A DNA stretch of 64,000 bases from Lachnospiraceae bacterium (GCA_017521195.1 JAFXGP010000060.1:29117-93116); one strand, 5' to 3'. Shown: positions 43,978-52,982, counted from the first letter of the stretch. Notes: generated from the letters alone by a model not told the origin. Numbers and translations: made by a program.

Positions 43978-45327
43978 ATGGATTTGGAAAATAAAGTAGA
44001 AGAATTAAGGGAATTATTAGATACAAAACAGTATACCGGTCTGCGACAAGAATTGATGGAATTGAATGAAGCCGACATTGCTGCCATTATGGAAGAAATG
44101 GAAGATAAGGAGATGCTGAAGATTTTCAGAATCCTTCCTAAGGATTTGGCGGCGGATGTATTTTCTTATATGGAAGTGGAAAACCAGCAGTTTATTATTA
44201 CATCCCTTTCGGAAAGAGATGCTGCAAATATTATTGATAACCTGATGGCCGATGATGCTACTGACCTTTTGGAAGAAATGCCGGCAAACGTAGTAAAAAA
44301 ATTATTATCACTTGCCAGCCCGGAAACCAGAAGGGATATCAATCAGCTTCTCCGTTATCCAGAAGATTCTGCCGGAAGTATTATGACGGTGGAATTTGTA
44401 GACTTGAAAGAGAATTTAACGGTGGCTAATGCCATAGAACGTATCCGGAATGTGGGTGTTGACAGTGAAACTATTAATATCTGTTATGTGTTGGATAGCC
44501 GTAGAACCTTAATCGGTACAGTGGCGCTTCGATATCTGCTCTTAAGTGATGCGGATGAAATAATCGGGGATATCATGAATGAAAATGTTATTTCCATTAA
44601 TACTATGATGGACCAGGAAGAAGTAGCAAGACAGTTCCAGAAATACGACTTTACGGCCATGCCTGTAGTGGATCAGGAAAATCGTCTGGTGGGAATTATC
44701 ACAGTCGATGATATCGTGGATATTTTGACCCAGGAAGCTACAGAAGATATTGAAATGATGGCTGCGATTTTGCCGACAGATAAACCATATATGAAAACCG
44801 GTGTGTGGGAGACCTGGATGAAGAGAATCCCCTGGCTGCTTTTGTTGATGGTGTCTTCTACATTTACAGAGCGGATTATTTCATCGGCGGAAGATGCACT
44901 GAGTGCCTGTGTGGTATTGACAGCATACATTCCAATGCTGATGGGCACAGGAGGAAATGCCGGTGGTCAGTCCAGTGGTACCATTATTCGTGGTTTGTCT
45001 TTGAATGAAATTGAATTTAAGGATATGTTTAAGGTTATCTGGAAAGAAATCAGGGTAGCATTTCTATGTGGCTTATCACTGTTTGTAGTTTGCTTTGCAA
45101 AATTAATGCTGTTTGATAAAGTGGGAATGTCTATTGCAGTGGTGATCTGTATTACTTTGGTATGTACTCTGTTAATTGCCAAAACAGTGGGTTCCGTGTT
45201 GCCTATGCTGGCACAAAAGATCGGTCTGGATCCGGCAGTAATGGCCAGCCCGTTTATTACAACTATTGTGGATGCGCTTTCTTTGATTATTTATTTTAAT
45301 GTTGCAATGAATTTGTTGGGATTATAG
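43978..45327 (+). CDS. mgtE: Magnesium transporter MgtE
   Basis: This Mg2+ channel is gated by its cytosolic domain. The product of about 449 residues has an N-domain (ELMELNEADIAAIMEEM), paired CBS domains (AGSIMTVEFVDL, IGDIMNENVISI) and five membrane helices with GTGGNAGGQSS in the pore region. ATG at 43978 gives the usual family length and has AAAGGA upstream; the frame is open further left but that part is not conserved. No M-box riboswitch fits in the short leader. A strong terminator follows. Confidence 0.93.
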   Translation: MDLENKVEELRELLDTKQYTGLRQELMELNEADIAAIMEEMEDKEMLKIFRILPKDLAADVFSYMEVENQQFIITSLSERDAANIIDNLMADDATDLLEEMPANVVKKLLSLASPETRRDINQLLRYPEDSAGSIMTVEFVDLKENLTVANAIERIRNVGVDSETINICYVLDSRRTLIGTVALRYLLLSDADEIIGDIMNENVISINTMMDQEEVARQFQKYDFTAMPVVDQENRLVGIITVDDIVDILTQEATEDIEMMAAILPTDKPYMKTGVWETWMKRIPWLLLLMVSSTFTERIISSAEDALSACVVLTAYIPMLMGTGGNAGGQSSGTIIRGLSLNEIEFKDMFKVIWKEIRVAFLCGLSLFVVCFAKLMLFDKVGMSIAVVICITLVCTLLIAKTVGSVLPMLAQKIGLDPAVMASPFITTIVDALSLIIYFNVAMNLLGL

Positions 45328-45333
45328 ATAGAA

Positions 45334-45375
45334 AAAACAAACTCGGAAATCATTGGATTTTCGGGTTTGTTTTAA
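45334..45375 (+). terminator. Rho-independent terminator after mgtE
   Basis: A stem of about 17 bp built from AAAACAAAC and GTTTGTTTT arms, with two G-T pairs, ends in a T run. It lies between mgtE and exoA. Confidence 0.85.
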
Positions 45376-45396
45376 AATAGGAAAGGATAAGATGAT

Positions 45397-46152
45397 ATGA
45401 AATTAATTTCATGGAATGTAAATGGTCTCAGAGCCTGTGTAGAGAAAGGTTTTGTAGATGTTTTTAAAGAATTGGATGCAGATTTCTTTTGTATTCAGGA
45501 AAGTAAATTACAGGCAGGACAGATTGATTTGGATTTGCCGGGATACTATCAATATTGGAATTATGCCGAGAAGAAAGGTTATTCCGGAACTGCTGTTTTT
45601 ACCAAACATAAACCATTAAATGTAATGCTCGGAATCGGTGTGGAAGAACACGACCATGAGGGAAGAGTAGTAACGTTAGAATATGATAATTATTATGTGA
45701 TTACAGTATATACACCCAATTCACAGGATGGTTTAAAACGATTGGAATACCGCATGAAATGGGAAGAAGCTTTCTGTGCTTATTTAAAAAAATTAGAAGA
45801 AAGTAAACCTGTGATTTTCTGCGGTGATTTAAATGTAGCCCATAAAGAAATCGATTTAAAAAACCCGAAAACTAACCGTAAAAATGCAGGATTTACAGAT
45901 GAAGAAAGAGCCTGTATGACTCATTTGCAGGAAGTGGGATTTGTAGATACTTTCCGCCACTTTTATCCGGATATGGAAGGTATCTATTCCTGGTGGTCTT
46001 ACCGCTTTCAGGCAAGAGCCAAGAACGCGGGGTGGCGTATTGACTATTTCATGGTGTCTGGATCTCTGAAAAATAAATTAGTAGATGCATCAATATTAAC
46101 GGATATCTATGGTTCCGACCATTGCCCGGTAACATTAGAAATTGAGTTGTAG
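45397..46152 (+). CDS. exoA: Exodeoxyribonuclease III (AP endonuclease)
   Basis: This base-excision repair enzyme cuts at abasic sites. The 251-residue product has SWNVNGLRAC at the start, IQESKLQ (metal Glu), YTPNSQDG, GDLNVAHKEIDL, WRIDYFMVS and the catalytic GSDHCPV. All signature residues are present. An AGGATAAG ribosome site precedes the start. It is a stand-alone unit closed by terminators on both sides. Confidence 0.95.
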   Translation: MKLISWNVNGLRACVEKGFVDVFKELDADFFCIQESKLQAGQIDLDLPGYYQYWNYAEKKGYSGTAVFTKHKPLNVMLGIGVEEHDHEGRVVTLEYDNYYVITVYTPNSQDGLKRLEYRMKWEEAFCAYLKKLEESKPVIFCGDLNVAHKEIDLKNPKTNRKNAGFTDEERACMTHLQEVGFVDTFRHFYPDMEGIYSWWSYRFQARAKNAGWRIDYFMVSGSLKNKLVDASILTDIYGSDHCPVTLEIEL

Positions 46153-46211
46153 AGACATGTTGAATAGTTAAAAAGAAAAGTATGTTTAATATATAAAGGA
46201 AAACAGTATAA

Positions 46212-46264
46212 GAGGCAGGTATATTTTCTCGAAAAGACTTTTGAGAGAATTATATCTGCCTTTT
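46212..46264 (+). terminator. Bidirectional terminator between exoA and typA
   Basis: AGGCAGGTATA and TATATCTGCCT arms continue into a partly paired TTTTCTC/GAGAGAA region. T-rich sequence lies on both outer sides in the respective directions. It serves the convergent pair. Confidence 0.75.
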
Positions 46265-46281
46265 ATACGTCAGCTTTAGCA

Positions 46282-48114
46282 CTAGTTCCTATTAAAATTC
46301 GCACGTTTTCTCATAGTAGGGTCCAGAATTCTCTTACGGATTCGAAGACTTGCAGGTGTGATTTCCAACAACTCATCTACATCAATAAATTCCAGTGCCT
46401 GTTCCAAACTTAAAATCTTAGGAGGTGTGAGACGAAGGGCTTCATCTGCACTGGAAGAACGGGTGTTGGTAAGCTGTTTTTTCTTACATACATTGATTTC
46501 AATATCTTCTGCTTTTCCGGTCTGACCTACAACCATTCCGGCATATACCTTTTCGCCCGGTCCGATAAATAAGAGTCCGCGTTCCTGAGCATTGAACAAA
46601 CCATAGGTGATGGCTTCTCCGGCTTCGAAAGCAATAAGGGAACCTTGCTTACGATAGTTTAAATCTCCTTTGTACGGACCATAGCCGTCGAAGATAGTAT
46701 TTAAAATGCCGTTTCCCTTAGTATCTGTCATAAATTCTCCACGATAGCCGATTAGACCACGGGATGGAATCGAGAATTCTAAACGGATATAGCCGCCGTT
46801 AATAGGAGTCATACCTTGTAACTCACCTTTTCGGTTGCTTAACTTCTGGATAACACTTCCGGAGAATTCTTCCGGCACATCAATGTAAGCAAGTTCCATA
46901 GGTTCCAGTTTTTTGCCTCTTTCATCTTCTTTATATAATACTTCTGCTTTGGAAACAGCAAATTCAAAACCTTCACGACGCATGTTTTCAATTAGTACGG
47001 ATAAATGGAGTTCTCCACGGCCGGATACTTTAAAACATTCAGTAGAATCAGTTTCTTCTACACGAAGAGATACGTCTGTGTTTAATTCTTTGAATAAACG
47101 GTCACGCAGATGACGGCTGGTAACATATTTTCCTTCCAGACCTGCCAAAGGTGAATCATTTACCATGAAGTTCATGGCAATGGTAGGTTCTGAGATTTTC
47201 TGGAAAGGTATGGCAACCGGATTATCTACAGAGCAAAGAGTATCTCCGATATGAATATCGGTAATTCCTGAGATTGCCACAATGGAACCAATGGAAGCGG
47301 AAGTAACTTCCACTTTATTTAATCCGTCAAATTCATACAATTTGGAAACCTTAACTTTACGAAGTTTATCGGGCTCGTGATGATTTACCATAACTACTTC
47401 CTGATTTACACGGATTTCACCGTTGTCTACTTTACCTACACCGATACGGCCTACATATTCATTGTAGTCAATGGTACTGATAAGGACCTGGGTTCCCGCA
47501 TCAGGATCTCCTGTCGGGGCTGGAATGTAATCTAAAATAGTTTCAAAAAGAGGTTCCATATTTTCACCGGCCACATCCATATCCAAAGAAGCATGACCGG
47601 ATTTGGCGGATGCAAATACGAAAGGACAATCTAACTGTTCTTCGCTGGCATCTAAATCTAAGAATAATTCTAAGATTTCATCAATAACTTCAGCAGGTCT
47701 GGCTTCCGGACGGTCAATTTTGTTAATACATACAATAACCGGCAATCCTAACTCCAAGGCTTTCTGTAATACGAATTTGGTCTGAGGCATGGCACCTTCA
47801 AAAGCATCTACTACCAGAATAACACCGTTTACCATTTTTAAAACACGTTCTACTTCACCGCCGAAGTCAGCATGTCCCGGAGTGTCAATGATATTTATCT
47901 TGGTATTCTTGTAAGTTACCGCGGTATTCTTGGATAAAATGGTAATTCCGCGTTCACGTTCAATGTCGTTGGAGTCCATGACACGTTCTGCAACTTCCTG
48001 ATTTGCACGGAACACACCGCTTTGTTTTAATAATTCATCTACCAATGTTGTTTTACCATGGTCAACATGGGCGATAATAGCTATATTTCTTACATCTTGT
48101 CTTGTTTGTTTCAT
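46282..48114 (-). CDS. typA: Ribosome-associated GTPase TypA/BipA
   Basis: The 610-residue translational GTPase has G1 [16 protein letters not shown]2 [11 protein letters not shown]3 [14 protein letters not shown] and G4 [12 protein letters not shown]-Tu-like domain 2, EF-G-like domains 3 and 5 ([20 protein letters not shown]) and the unique C-terminal domain ([17 protein letters not shown]) follow. The family aids 50S assembly and growth in stress or cold. Length is typical. A ribosome site TGGAGA precedes the start. Confidence 0.96.
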   Translation of the reverse strand: MKQTRQDVRNIAIIAHVDHGKTTLVDELLKQSGVFRANQEVAERVMDSNDIERERGITILSKNTAVTYKNTKINIIDTPGHADFGGEVERVLKMVNGVILVVDAFEGAMPQTKFVLQKALELGLPVIVCINKIDRPEARPAEVIDEILELFLDLDASEEQLDCPFVFASAKSGHASLDMDVAGENMEPLFETILDYIPAPTGDPDAGTQVLISTIDYNEYVGRIGVGKVDNGEIRVNQEVVMVNHHEPDKLRKVKVSKLYEFDGLNKVEVTSASIGSIVAISGITDIHIGDTLCSVDNPVAIPFQKISEPTIAMNFMVNDSPLAGLEGKYVTSRHLRDRLFKELNTDVSLRVEETDSTECFKVSGRGELHLSVLIENMRREGFEFAVSKAEVLYKEDERGKKLEPMELAYIDVPEEFSGSVIQKLSNRKGELQGMTPINGGYIRLEFSIPSRGLIGYRGEFMTDTKGNGILNTIFDGYGPYKGDLNYRKQGSLIAFEAGEAITYGLFNAQERGLLFIGPGEKVYAGMVVGQTGKAEDIEINVCKKKQLTNTRSSSADEALRLTPPKILSLEQALEFIDVDELLEITPASLRIRKRILDPTMRKRANFNRN

Positions 48115-48193
48115 AAAATCTCCATTTATATTCAGGTTTGTTTGATACTGACGGATTGCTCCGTACTTTGTACTCTAACAATCCCAGTAACAC

Positions 48194-48222
48194 AGTATAT
48201 CACTATATAAAATTGGCTACAA
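48194..48222 (-). promoter_or_regulatory. Possible typA promoter
   Basis: On the minus strand TTGTAG (48217-48222), a 17-base spacer and TATACT (48194-48199) lie about 80 bases before the start codon. Confidence 0.5.
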
Positions 48223-48370
48223 TATACAAAGTAGTCATAAAATCCTATGTTTCTAAGTCCTCTCTTGGCGAAAACCCACGATGCCTTAAACTTCTAAATG
48301 GAAAAAAAATCCATACAATAGTATTACATGACGGGAAAAAATTCTTGAAGTAAGAAGGGAGAACTAGATA

Positions 48371-49018
48371 ATGACAGATAAGATTATGGAAAACAATCAG
48401 GTGGTAATCATGGGGACCATTGTAAGCGAGTTCAAGTATAGCCATGAAATCTTTGGTGAAGGATTTTACATGGTAGATGTGGAAGTACAGCGTTTAAGTG
48501 ATTCTACGGATATTATCCCACTGATGGTTTCAGAAAGACTAATGGATATTGAACAGGATTTCAGAGGAGTAAAAGTAATGGTGATAGGACAATTCAGATC
48601 CTATAACCGCCATGAGGAAAAGAAAAACCGGTTAATCCTTTCTGTGTTTGCCAGAGAGGTTGAGTTGGTAGATGAAATTGAGGAGAGTGCAAAAAGCAAT
48701 CAGATATATCTGGATGGATTTATTTGTAAAGAACCTATTTATAGAAAAACTCCGCTGGGAAGGGAAATTGCAGATCTTTTAATTGCGGTAAACCGTCCTT
48801 ATGGAAAGTCAGACTACATACCTTGTATTTGCTGGGGCAGAAATGCAAGGTTTGCAAATAGTTTTGAGGTAGGAACCCGATGCTCTATCTGGGGACGAAT
48901 TCAGAGCCGGGAATATATGAAAAAAATATCTGATGAAATGGTTGAAAAGAGAGTAGCATATGAGGTCTCCGTAAACAAACTGGATTTGGTAGATGAAGAT
49001 GTGGAACTCTATGTATAG
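48371..49018 (+). CDS. Tandem OB-fold single-stranded DNA-binding-like protein
   Basis: The 215-residue product appears to hold two SSB-type OB folds. The first (about residues 8-105) runs VVIMGTIVSEFKYSHEIFGE to a closing FAREVELVD. The second (about 112-212) has the SSB-like pattern IYLDGFICKEPIYRKTPLGR, YIPCICWGRNARFAN and RCSIWGRIQSREY. It lacks the long acidic-tipped tail of canonical SSB, although it ends in a short acidic stretch. GGGAG lies upstream. Not the housekeeping SSB by layout. Possible roles include DNA replication, uptake or mobile-element maintenance; this is open. Confidence 0.7.
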   Translation: MTDKIMENNQVVIMGTIVSEFKYSHEIFGEGFYMVDVEVQRLSDSTDIIPLMVSERLMDIEQDFRGVKVMVIGQFRSYNRHEEKKNRLILSVFAREVELVDEIEESAKSNQIYLDGFICKEPIYRKTPLGREIADLLIAVNRPYGKSDYIPCICWGRNARFANSFEVGTRCSIWGRIQSREYMKKISDEMVEKRVAYEVSVNKLDLVDEDVELYV

Positions 49019-49091
49019 GTTTCAAAGCAAAAATTAGCAAGAAAATATCTGTAAAAATATGATAAACCATAGAAGAAAAAAACTATAAAAG

Positions 49092-49121
49092 TTGACATGT
49101 AAGGAAGTCGAAGTTTATAAT
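49092..49121 (+). promoter_or_regulatory. dapA promoter
   Basis: A perfect TTGACA (49092-49097), an 18-base spacer and a perfect TATAAT (49116-49121). The leader of roughly 60 bases has a small hairpin (GGTAATT with AATTACC) and is too short for a lysine riboswitch. Confidence 0.8.
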
Positions 49122-49185
49122 AGGTGCATACGTGGTAATTGGGAGAGTTTGGAATAATTACCTATATGTTAAGGAGGAAAAAACT

Positions 49186-50073
49186 ATGGCAGTTTTTACA
49201 GGTGCAGGCGTAGCGATTGTTACACCTTTTAAAGAAAATGGAGAAGTAAACTATGAAGAGTTTGCTAAACAGATAGAATTACAGATTGCAGGTGAAACAG
49301 ATGCAATTATTGTTTGCGGTACTACAGGAGAAGCTTCTACTTTAAGTCATGAAGAACATTTGGATGTTATCCGCTACTGTGTAAAGGTAGTAAACGGAAG
49401 AATTCCGGTAGTGGCAGGAACAGGTTCTAACTGTACAGAAACCGCAGTTTATTTGTCTCAGGAAGCAGAAAAAGCAGGAGCAGATGCATTACTTGTGGTA
49501 ACACCATATTATAATAAAGCAACACAAAAAGGTCTTTATGAACACTTTAAAATCGTAGCGGATTCTGTTAAAATTCCGGTGATTTTATATAACATTCCGG
49601 GAAGAACAGGCGGAGTTAATATCTTGCCTGAGACAGTAGTTCGTCTTTGTACAGAAGTTGAAAATATTGTGGGTGTTAAAGATGCTACAGGCAACATTTC
49701 TCAGGTAGCTAAAATGATGGCACTTGCAAATGGTAAAGTAGATTTATATTCCGGTAATGATGACCAGATTGTTCCTATGCTTTCTTTAGGCGGGAAAGGG
49801 GTTATCTCCGTATTATCCAACATCGCACCAAAACAGACACATGATATTTGTGCTAAATACTTTGAAGGTGACGTGGAAGGAAGCCGTAAGATCCAGTTGG
49901 AGGCAATTGAATTAATCGATGCTTTGTTCTGCGAAGTAAATCCGATTCCTGTGAAAAAAGCATTAAATTTAATGGGATTAAATGCAGGAATCCTTCGTCG
50001 TCCTTTAACAGAAATGGAAGACGTAAATGCAGCAAAGCTTGAAAAGGCAATGAAAGGATTCGGGCTTTTATAA
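49186..50073 (+). CDS. dapA: 4-hydroxy-tetrahydrodipicolinate synthase
   Basis: The enzyme condenses pyruvate with aspartate semialdehyde, the first committed step to diaminopimelate and lysine. The 295-residue TIM barrel has VCGTTGEASTLSHEEH, YYNKATQKGLYEHF, ILYNIPGRTG (catalytic Tyr) and the Schiff-base Lys165 in VGVKDATGN. ATG at 49186 is preceded by AAGGAGG. dapB follows after a hairpin. Products also supply the peptidoglycan crosslink and spore dipicolinate. Confidence 0.96.
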   Translation: MAVFTGAGVAIVTPFKENGEVNYEEFAKQIELQIAGETDAIIVCGTTGEASTLSHEEHLDVIRYCVKVVNGRIPVVAGTGSNCTETAVYLSQEAEKAGADALLVVTPYYNKATQKGLYEHFKIVADSVKIPVILYNIPGRTGGVNILPETVVRLCTEVENIVGVKDATGNISQVAKMMALANGKVDLYSGNDDQIVPMLSLGGKGVISVLSNIAPKQTHDICAKYFEGDVEGSRKIQLEAIELIDALFCEVNPIPVKKALNLMGLNAGILRRPLTEMEDVNAAKLEKAMKGFGLL

Positions 50074-50087
50074 AAGGGATTTATTAC

Positions 50088-50125
50088 AGGCTTGAAAATT
50101 GACAGATTTTCAAGCCTATATTTTT
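50088..50125 (+). terminator. Terminator or attenuator between dapA and dapB
   Basis: A perfect 12-bp stem (50088-50099 with 50106-50117), a 6-base loop and ATATTTTT. Being inside a likely operon, it may set the dapA to dapB ratio. Confidence 0.8.
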
Positions 50126-50147
50126 AACAAAAGGAGAAAGATAAATT

Positions 50148-50909
50148 ATGGTAAGAGCAATTATGCATGGTTGCAACGGAAAAATGGGTCAGGTAATTGC
50201 AGGACTTATTAAAGATGATGCAGCTATTGAATTAGTGGCAGGGGTAGACCCATATACAGGAGTAAACAATCCTTTTCCGGTATTTAAAAGTATTGGGGAA
50301 TGTGATGTAGAAGCAGATGTTATTATCGATTTTGCAGCGGCAGCAGCAGTAGACGGATTATTGGATTATTGCGTGGCGAAAAAAGTACCATGTGTACTTT
50401 GTACTACAGGACTTTCCGGTGAACAGCTTGCAAAAATTGAAGAAGCATCCAAAGAAGTTGCAATTTTAAAATCAGCTAATATGTCTCTCGGAATTAATAC
50501 ATTGTTAAAATTATTAAAAGATGCGGCAGCGGTTTTGGCACCGGCAGGTTTTGATATTGAAATCGTGGAAAAGCACCATAACTTAAAAGTAGATGCTCCA
50601 AGCGGAACAGCTCTTGCATTGGCAGATTCCATTAATGAAGAATTTGAAAACGAATATGAATATATTTATGACAGAAGTCAGAAACGTGAAAAGAGAAGCA
50701 AAAAAGAAATCGGAATTTCTGCAGTCCGCGGAGGGACTATCGTAGGAGATCATGATGTGATTTTTGCAGGCGTGGATGAGGTTATTACTTTCTCGCATAC
50801 TGCTTATTCCAAGGCGGTATTCGGAAAAGGTGCTGTACAGGCAGCGAAGTTTTTGGCAGGTAAACCTGCAGGTTATTACAACATGAGTCATGTGATAGAA
50901 GAAGCATAA
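50148..50909 (+). CDS. dapB: 4-hydroxy-tetrahydrodipicolinate reductase
   Basis: The enzyme reduces the DapA product with NAD(P)H on the way to diaminopimelate. The 253-residue product has the nucleotide motif MHGCNGKMGQVIAGL, the substrate motif EKHHNLKVDAPSGTAL and VRGGTIVGDHDVIF. AGGAGA precedes the start. It lies 74 bases after dapA with an intervening hairpin. Confidence 0.95.
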   Translation: MVRAIMHGCNGKMGQVIAGLIKDDAAIELVAGVDPYTGVNNPFPVFKSIGECDVEADVIIDFAAAAAVDGLLDYCVAKKVPCVLCTTGLSGEQLAKIEEASKEVAILKSANMSLGINTLLKLLKDAAAVLAPAGFDIEIVEKHHNLKVDAPSGTALALADSINEEFENEYEYIYDRSQKREKRSKKEIGISAVRGGTIVGDHDVIFAGVDEVITFSHTAYSKAVFGKGAVQAAKFLAGKPAGYYNMSHVIEEA

Positions 50910-50921
50910 TTACATAAAATC

Positions 50922-50951
50922 AGCTCCTGCTTTCAGGCAGGAGCTTTTTTG
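50922..50951 (+). terminator. Rho-independent terminator after dapB
   Basis: A perfect 9-bp GC-rich stem (50922-50930 with 50937-50945) followed by six T. It also ends just before the convergent lipoprotein gene. Confidence 0.9.
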
Positions 50952-50952
50952 T

Positions 50953-51393
50953 TTATCGTCCGGAGCTATTTCCATTGTTGGTTGTATTGGCATTATTAGT
51001 TGTAGTTCCGTCGTTTGCAGCATTGTTAATGCCATTTCCAACATCTTCCACGGCATTGCCTACACCATCAATTACATCGCCCACAGCATTACCGACACCA
51101 TCGACAGCACCTTCTACGGCACCACCTACAGTTTCGTTTCCGTTTTCGATGTTGCTTCCGTCGATAGGGTTGGTGTCATACATGTCATTTTCACTTACGT
51201 TTTCCTGAGAATTGTTCATATCCTCCTGCATAGTACTGTCATTGTCGGCAGGAGTTTCTGTGGTGGTCTCGTTAGGAGTTTCCACCATATCCTCCTCTGT
51301 TCTGTTTGTGGTAGTACCGCAGCCACAGCCTACAATAAGTCCCAGTGCGACTACGAGAAGAAGTACTGCCAGTACGTTCGCGAAATTTTTCAT
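50953..51393 (-). CDS. Low-complexity Asn/Thr/Gly-rich lipoprotein
   Basis: The 146-residue protein has signal and lipobox LIVGC (Cys23), an acidic Thr/Asn/Glu-rich segment, a Gly/Val repeat region (VGNAVGDVIDGVGNAVEDVG, units of about 11 residues) and an Asn/Thr-rich tail. ATG at 51393 follows GGAGG by 5 bases; the frame extends 4 codons further left without a ribosome site. The repeat spacing suggests an amphipathic helix. No family or function is recognised. Surface location follows from the lipobox. Confidence 0.75.
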   Translation of the reverse strand: MKNFANVLAVLLLVVALGLIVGCGCGTTTNRTEEDMVETPNETTTETPADNDSTMQEDMNNSQENVSENDMYDTNPIDGSNIENGNETVGGAVEGAVDGVGNAVGDVIDGVGNAVEDVGNGINNAANDGTTTNNANTTNNGNSSGR

Positions 51394-51477
51394 AGTTTCC
51401 TCCATTCTGCAAGAATGAATAACGCAAAATCCTTAAAAGGCTTTTGAAAGGATATAGTTTGTAACTCACTCTTGGCA

Positions 51478-51506
51478 TTGAAATAATTATAAATTGAACT
51501 TATAAT
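51478..51506 (+). promoter_or_regulatory. hisA promoter
   Basis: TTGAAA (51478-51483), a 17-base spacer and TATAAT (51501-51506). It leaves a leader of about 110 AT-rich bases before the start codon, in which no known riboswitch or T-box was recognised. Confidence 0.7.
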
Positions 51507-51623
51507 AATGTTCTAAAGTTAGTATGGAAAAAAATATATTTTTTATACAATAGAATAAAAGAAGATTTCAACTAAAAATTAAAAATGATAAATAAAACGT
51601 TCTTAGAGAAAGGAAAATGAAAC

Positions 51624-52403
51624 ATGAAATTTCGTCCTTGTATTGATATACATAACGGTCAGGTAAAACAAATTGTAGGCGGAAGCCTTCAGGACTTGGG
51701 GGATAAGGCATGTGAAAATTTTGTAGCAACCCAGGATGCCGCTTTTTTTGCTAAACTTTACCGGAGATATAATTTAAAAGGCGGACATATAATTTTATTA
51801 AACGGAAAAGACAGTTCTTATTACGAAGCTACCAAAGCACAGGCAATGTCAGCCTTAAGAGCATATCCGGCAGGAATGCAGATAGGAGGCGGTATTAATG
51901 ATGAAAATGCTTATGAATATCTGGAATGCGGAGCGGATAAAGTAATCGTAACTTCATATGTATTCAAAGATGGTAAGATTTCTTATGAAAATCTTGAAAA
52001 ATTAGTGAAGGCTGTTGGGAAAGAAAATCTGGTTTTGGACCTTAGCTGCAGAAAAAAAGATGACAATTATTATATTGTTACCGACCGTTGGCAGAAATAT
52101 ACGGATGTAGTATTGGATGAAAAGAGTCTGGATTACTTTTCTTCTTATTGTAATGAGTTTTTGATTCATGCCGTGGATGTGGAAGGGAAAGCTGCAGGAA
52201 TTGAAACACGGGTAGCCCATTTACTTGGCAAGTGGGGGAAAGTTCCGATGACTTATGCGGGAGGAATTCACAGTTTGGAAGATTTGGAACAGTTAAAAGT
52301 TCTGGGAAAAGAGAAAATAGATTTTACGATAGGAAGTGCACTGGACTTGTTTGGCGGAAAACTTGAATTTGATATTGTTGTGAAAAAATTCGGTCAGCAA
52401 TGA
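51624..52403 (+). CDS. hisA: Eukaryotic-type phosphoribosyl-formimino-AICAR-phosphate isomerase
   Basis: HisA catalyses the fourth step of histidine synthesis, isomerising ProFAR to PRFAR. The 259-residue product matches the fungal/plant HIS6 form rather than ordinary bacterial HisA: CIDIHNGQVKQIVGG, GGGINDENAYEYLECGADKV, LDLSCRKKD, EFLIHAVDVEGKAAGIE and YAGGIHSLEDL. Bacterial HisA typically opens with PAIDL and lacks the SCR motif. AAAGGA precedes the start. No other his gene is near, so it stands as a lone unit with its own promoter and terminator. Confidence 0.92.
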   Translation: MKFRPCIDIHNGQVKQIVGGSLQDLGDKACENFVATQDAAFFAKLYRRYNLKGGHIILLNGKDSSYYEATKAQAMSALRAYPAGMQIGGGINDENAYEYLECGADKVIVTSYVFKDGKISYENLEKLVKAVGKENLVLDLSCRKKDDNYYIVTDRWQKYTDVVLDEKSLDYFSSYCNEFLIHAVDVEGKAAGIETRVAHLLGKWGKVPMTYAGGIHSLEDLEQLKVLGKEKIDFTIGSALDLFGGKLEFDIVVKKFGQQ

Positions 52404-52434
52404 GATTGTGAAAAAATAAACGAAGAGAAACAAA

Positions 52435-52475
52435 AAATGACTGTTACACTCGTGTGTAACAGTCATTTGATGTTT
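52435..52475 (+). terminator. Terminator after hisA
   Basis: A perfect 15-bp stem (52435-52449 with 52454-52468) has a 4-base loop and is followed by GATGTTT, so its T run is weak. Confidence 0.75.
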
Positions 52476-52598
52476 AATCCATTAAACTAATTGCGTGTCA
52501 TACAAAACAAAGAGATACTGCTTACTTCTATTTATATAGAAACGTCATATCGGATAATGATTAAATAAGGTAATTATAAGAGCCTCCCCTTAAGGAAC

Positions 52599-52799
52599 TT
52601 ATAATTTAACTACGTTAACCGCCTGAGGTCCTTTTTCTCCGTTGATAACTTCGTATTCTACTGCAGCGCCTTCTTCTAAAGTTTTGAAACCTTCCATAAC
52701 AAGACCGGAGTAGTGTACGAATACGTCATTACCTGCTTCGTCGGAGATAAAGCCGTAGCCTTTCTGGTTGTTGAACCATTTTACTGTACCTTTGTTCAT
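52599..52799 (-). CDS. Cold-shock protein
   Basis: The 66-residue single cold-shock domain has RNP1 KGYGFISDE and RNP2 VFVHYSGL, preceded by GTVKWFNNQ. It binds single-stranded RNA and DNA and melts RNA structure. ATG at 52799 has GGAGG 9 bases upstream. The frame runs further left but over the leader, which has a small GTTGCC/GGCAAC hairpin (52827-52841). Confidence 0.96.
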   Translation of the reverse strand: MNKGTVKWFNNQKGYGFISDEAGNDVFVHYSGLVMEGFKTLEEGAAVEYEVINGEKGPQAVNVVKL

Positions 52800-52847
52800 C
52801 GCAAAAGTCCTCCACAAAAATAATCCGTTGCCCTCGGCAACAAACAT

Positions 52848-52876
52848 AGGATATCATAGACTAAAATAATTGTAAA
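52848..52876 (-). promoter_or_regulatory. Promoter of the cold-shock gene
   Basis: On the minus strand TTTACA (52871-52876), a 17-base spacer and TATCCT (52848-52853). It leaves a leader of about 40 bases containing the small hairpin. Confidence 0.55.
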
Positions 52877-52888
52877 GAATGTGGAAGG

Positions 52889-52922
52889 GCTAAAAATTAG
52901 TCAACTAGTTGACATTTTTAGC
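52889..52922 (+). promoter_or_regulatory. Large dyad overlapping the ilvE promoter -35
   Basis: A perfect 14-bp palindrome GTCAACTAGTTGAC (52900-52913) is flanked by further arms GCTAAAAAT and ATTTTTAGC, with a 2-base offset. It overlaps TTGACA (52909-52914), which with AATAAT (52932-52937) and a 17-base spacer forms the ilvE promoter. It is a likely repressor site. Confidence 0.6.
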
Positions 52923-52982
52923 ATTTAGGAGAATAATGTAAAAAGATTTAATAAAATGTATATCAAAGGTAGGAGAAAAACT

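Noticed and set aside
48138-48353. A 71-codon plus-strand frame between typA and the SSB-like gene
   Set aside because: It covers the likely typA promoter, lacks a ribosome site and shows no recognisable motif.
49122-49185. Lysine riboswitch upstream of dapA
   Set aside because: The leader is only about 60 bases, far shorter than a lysine aptamer, and has just a small hairpin.
52937-52982. T-box leader for ilvE
   Set aside because: The promoter leaves a leader of only some tens of bases; no specifier stem, T-box sequence or antiterminator is possible there.
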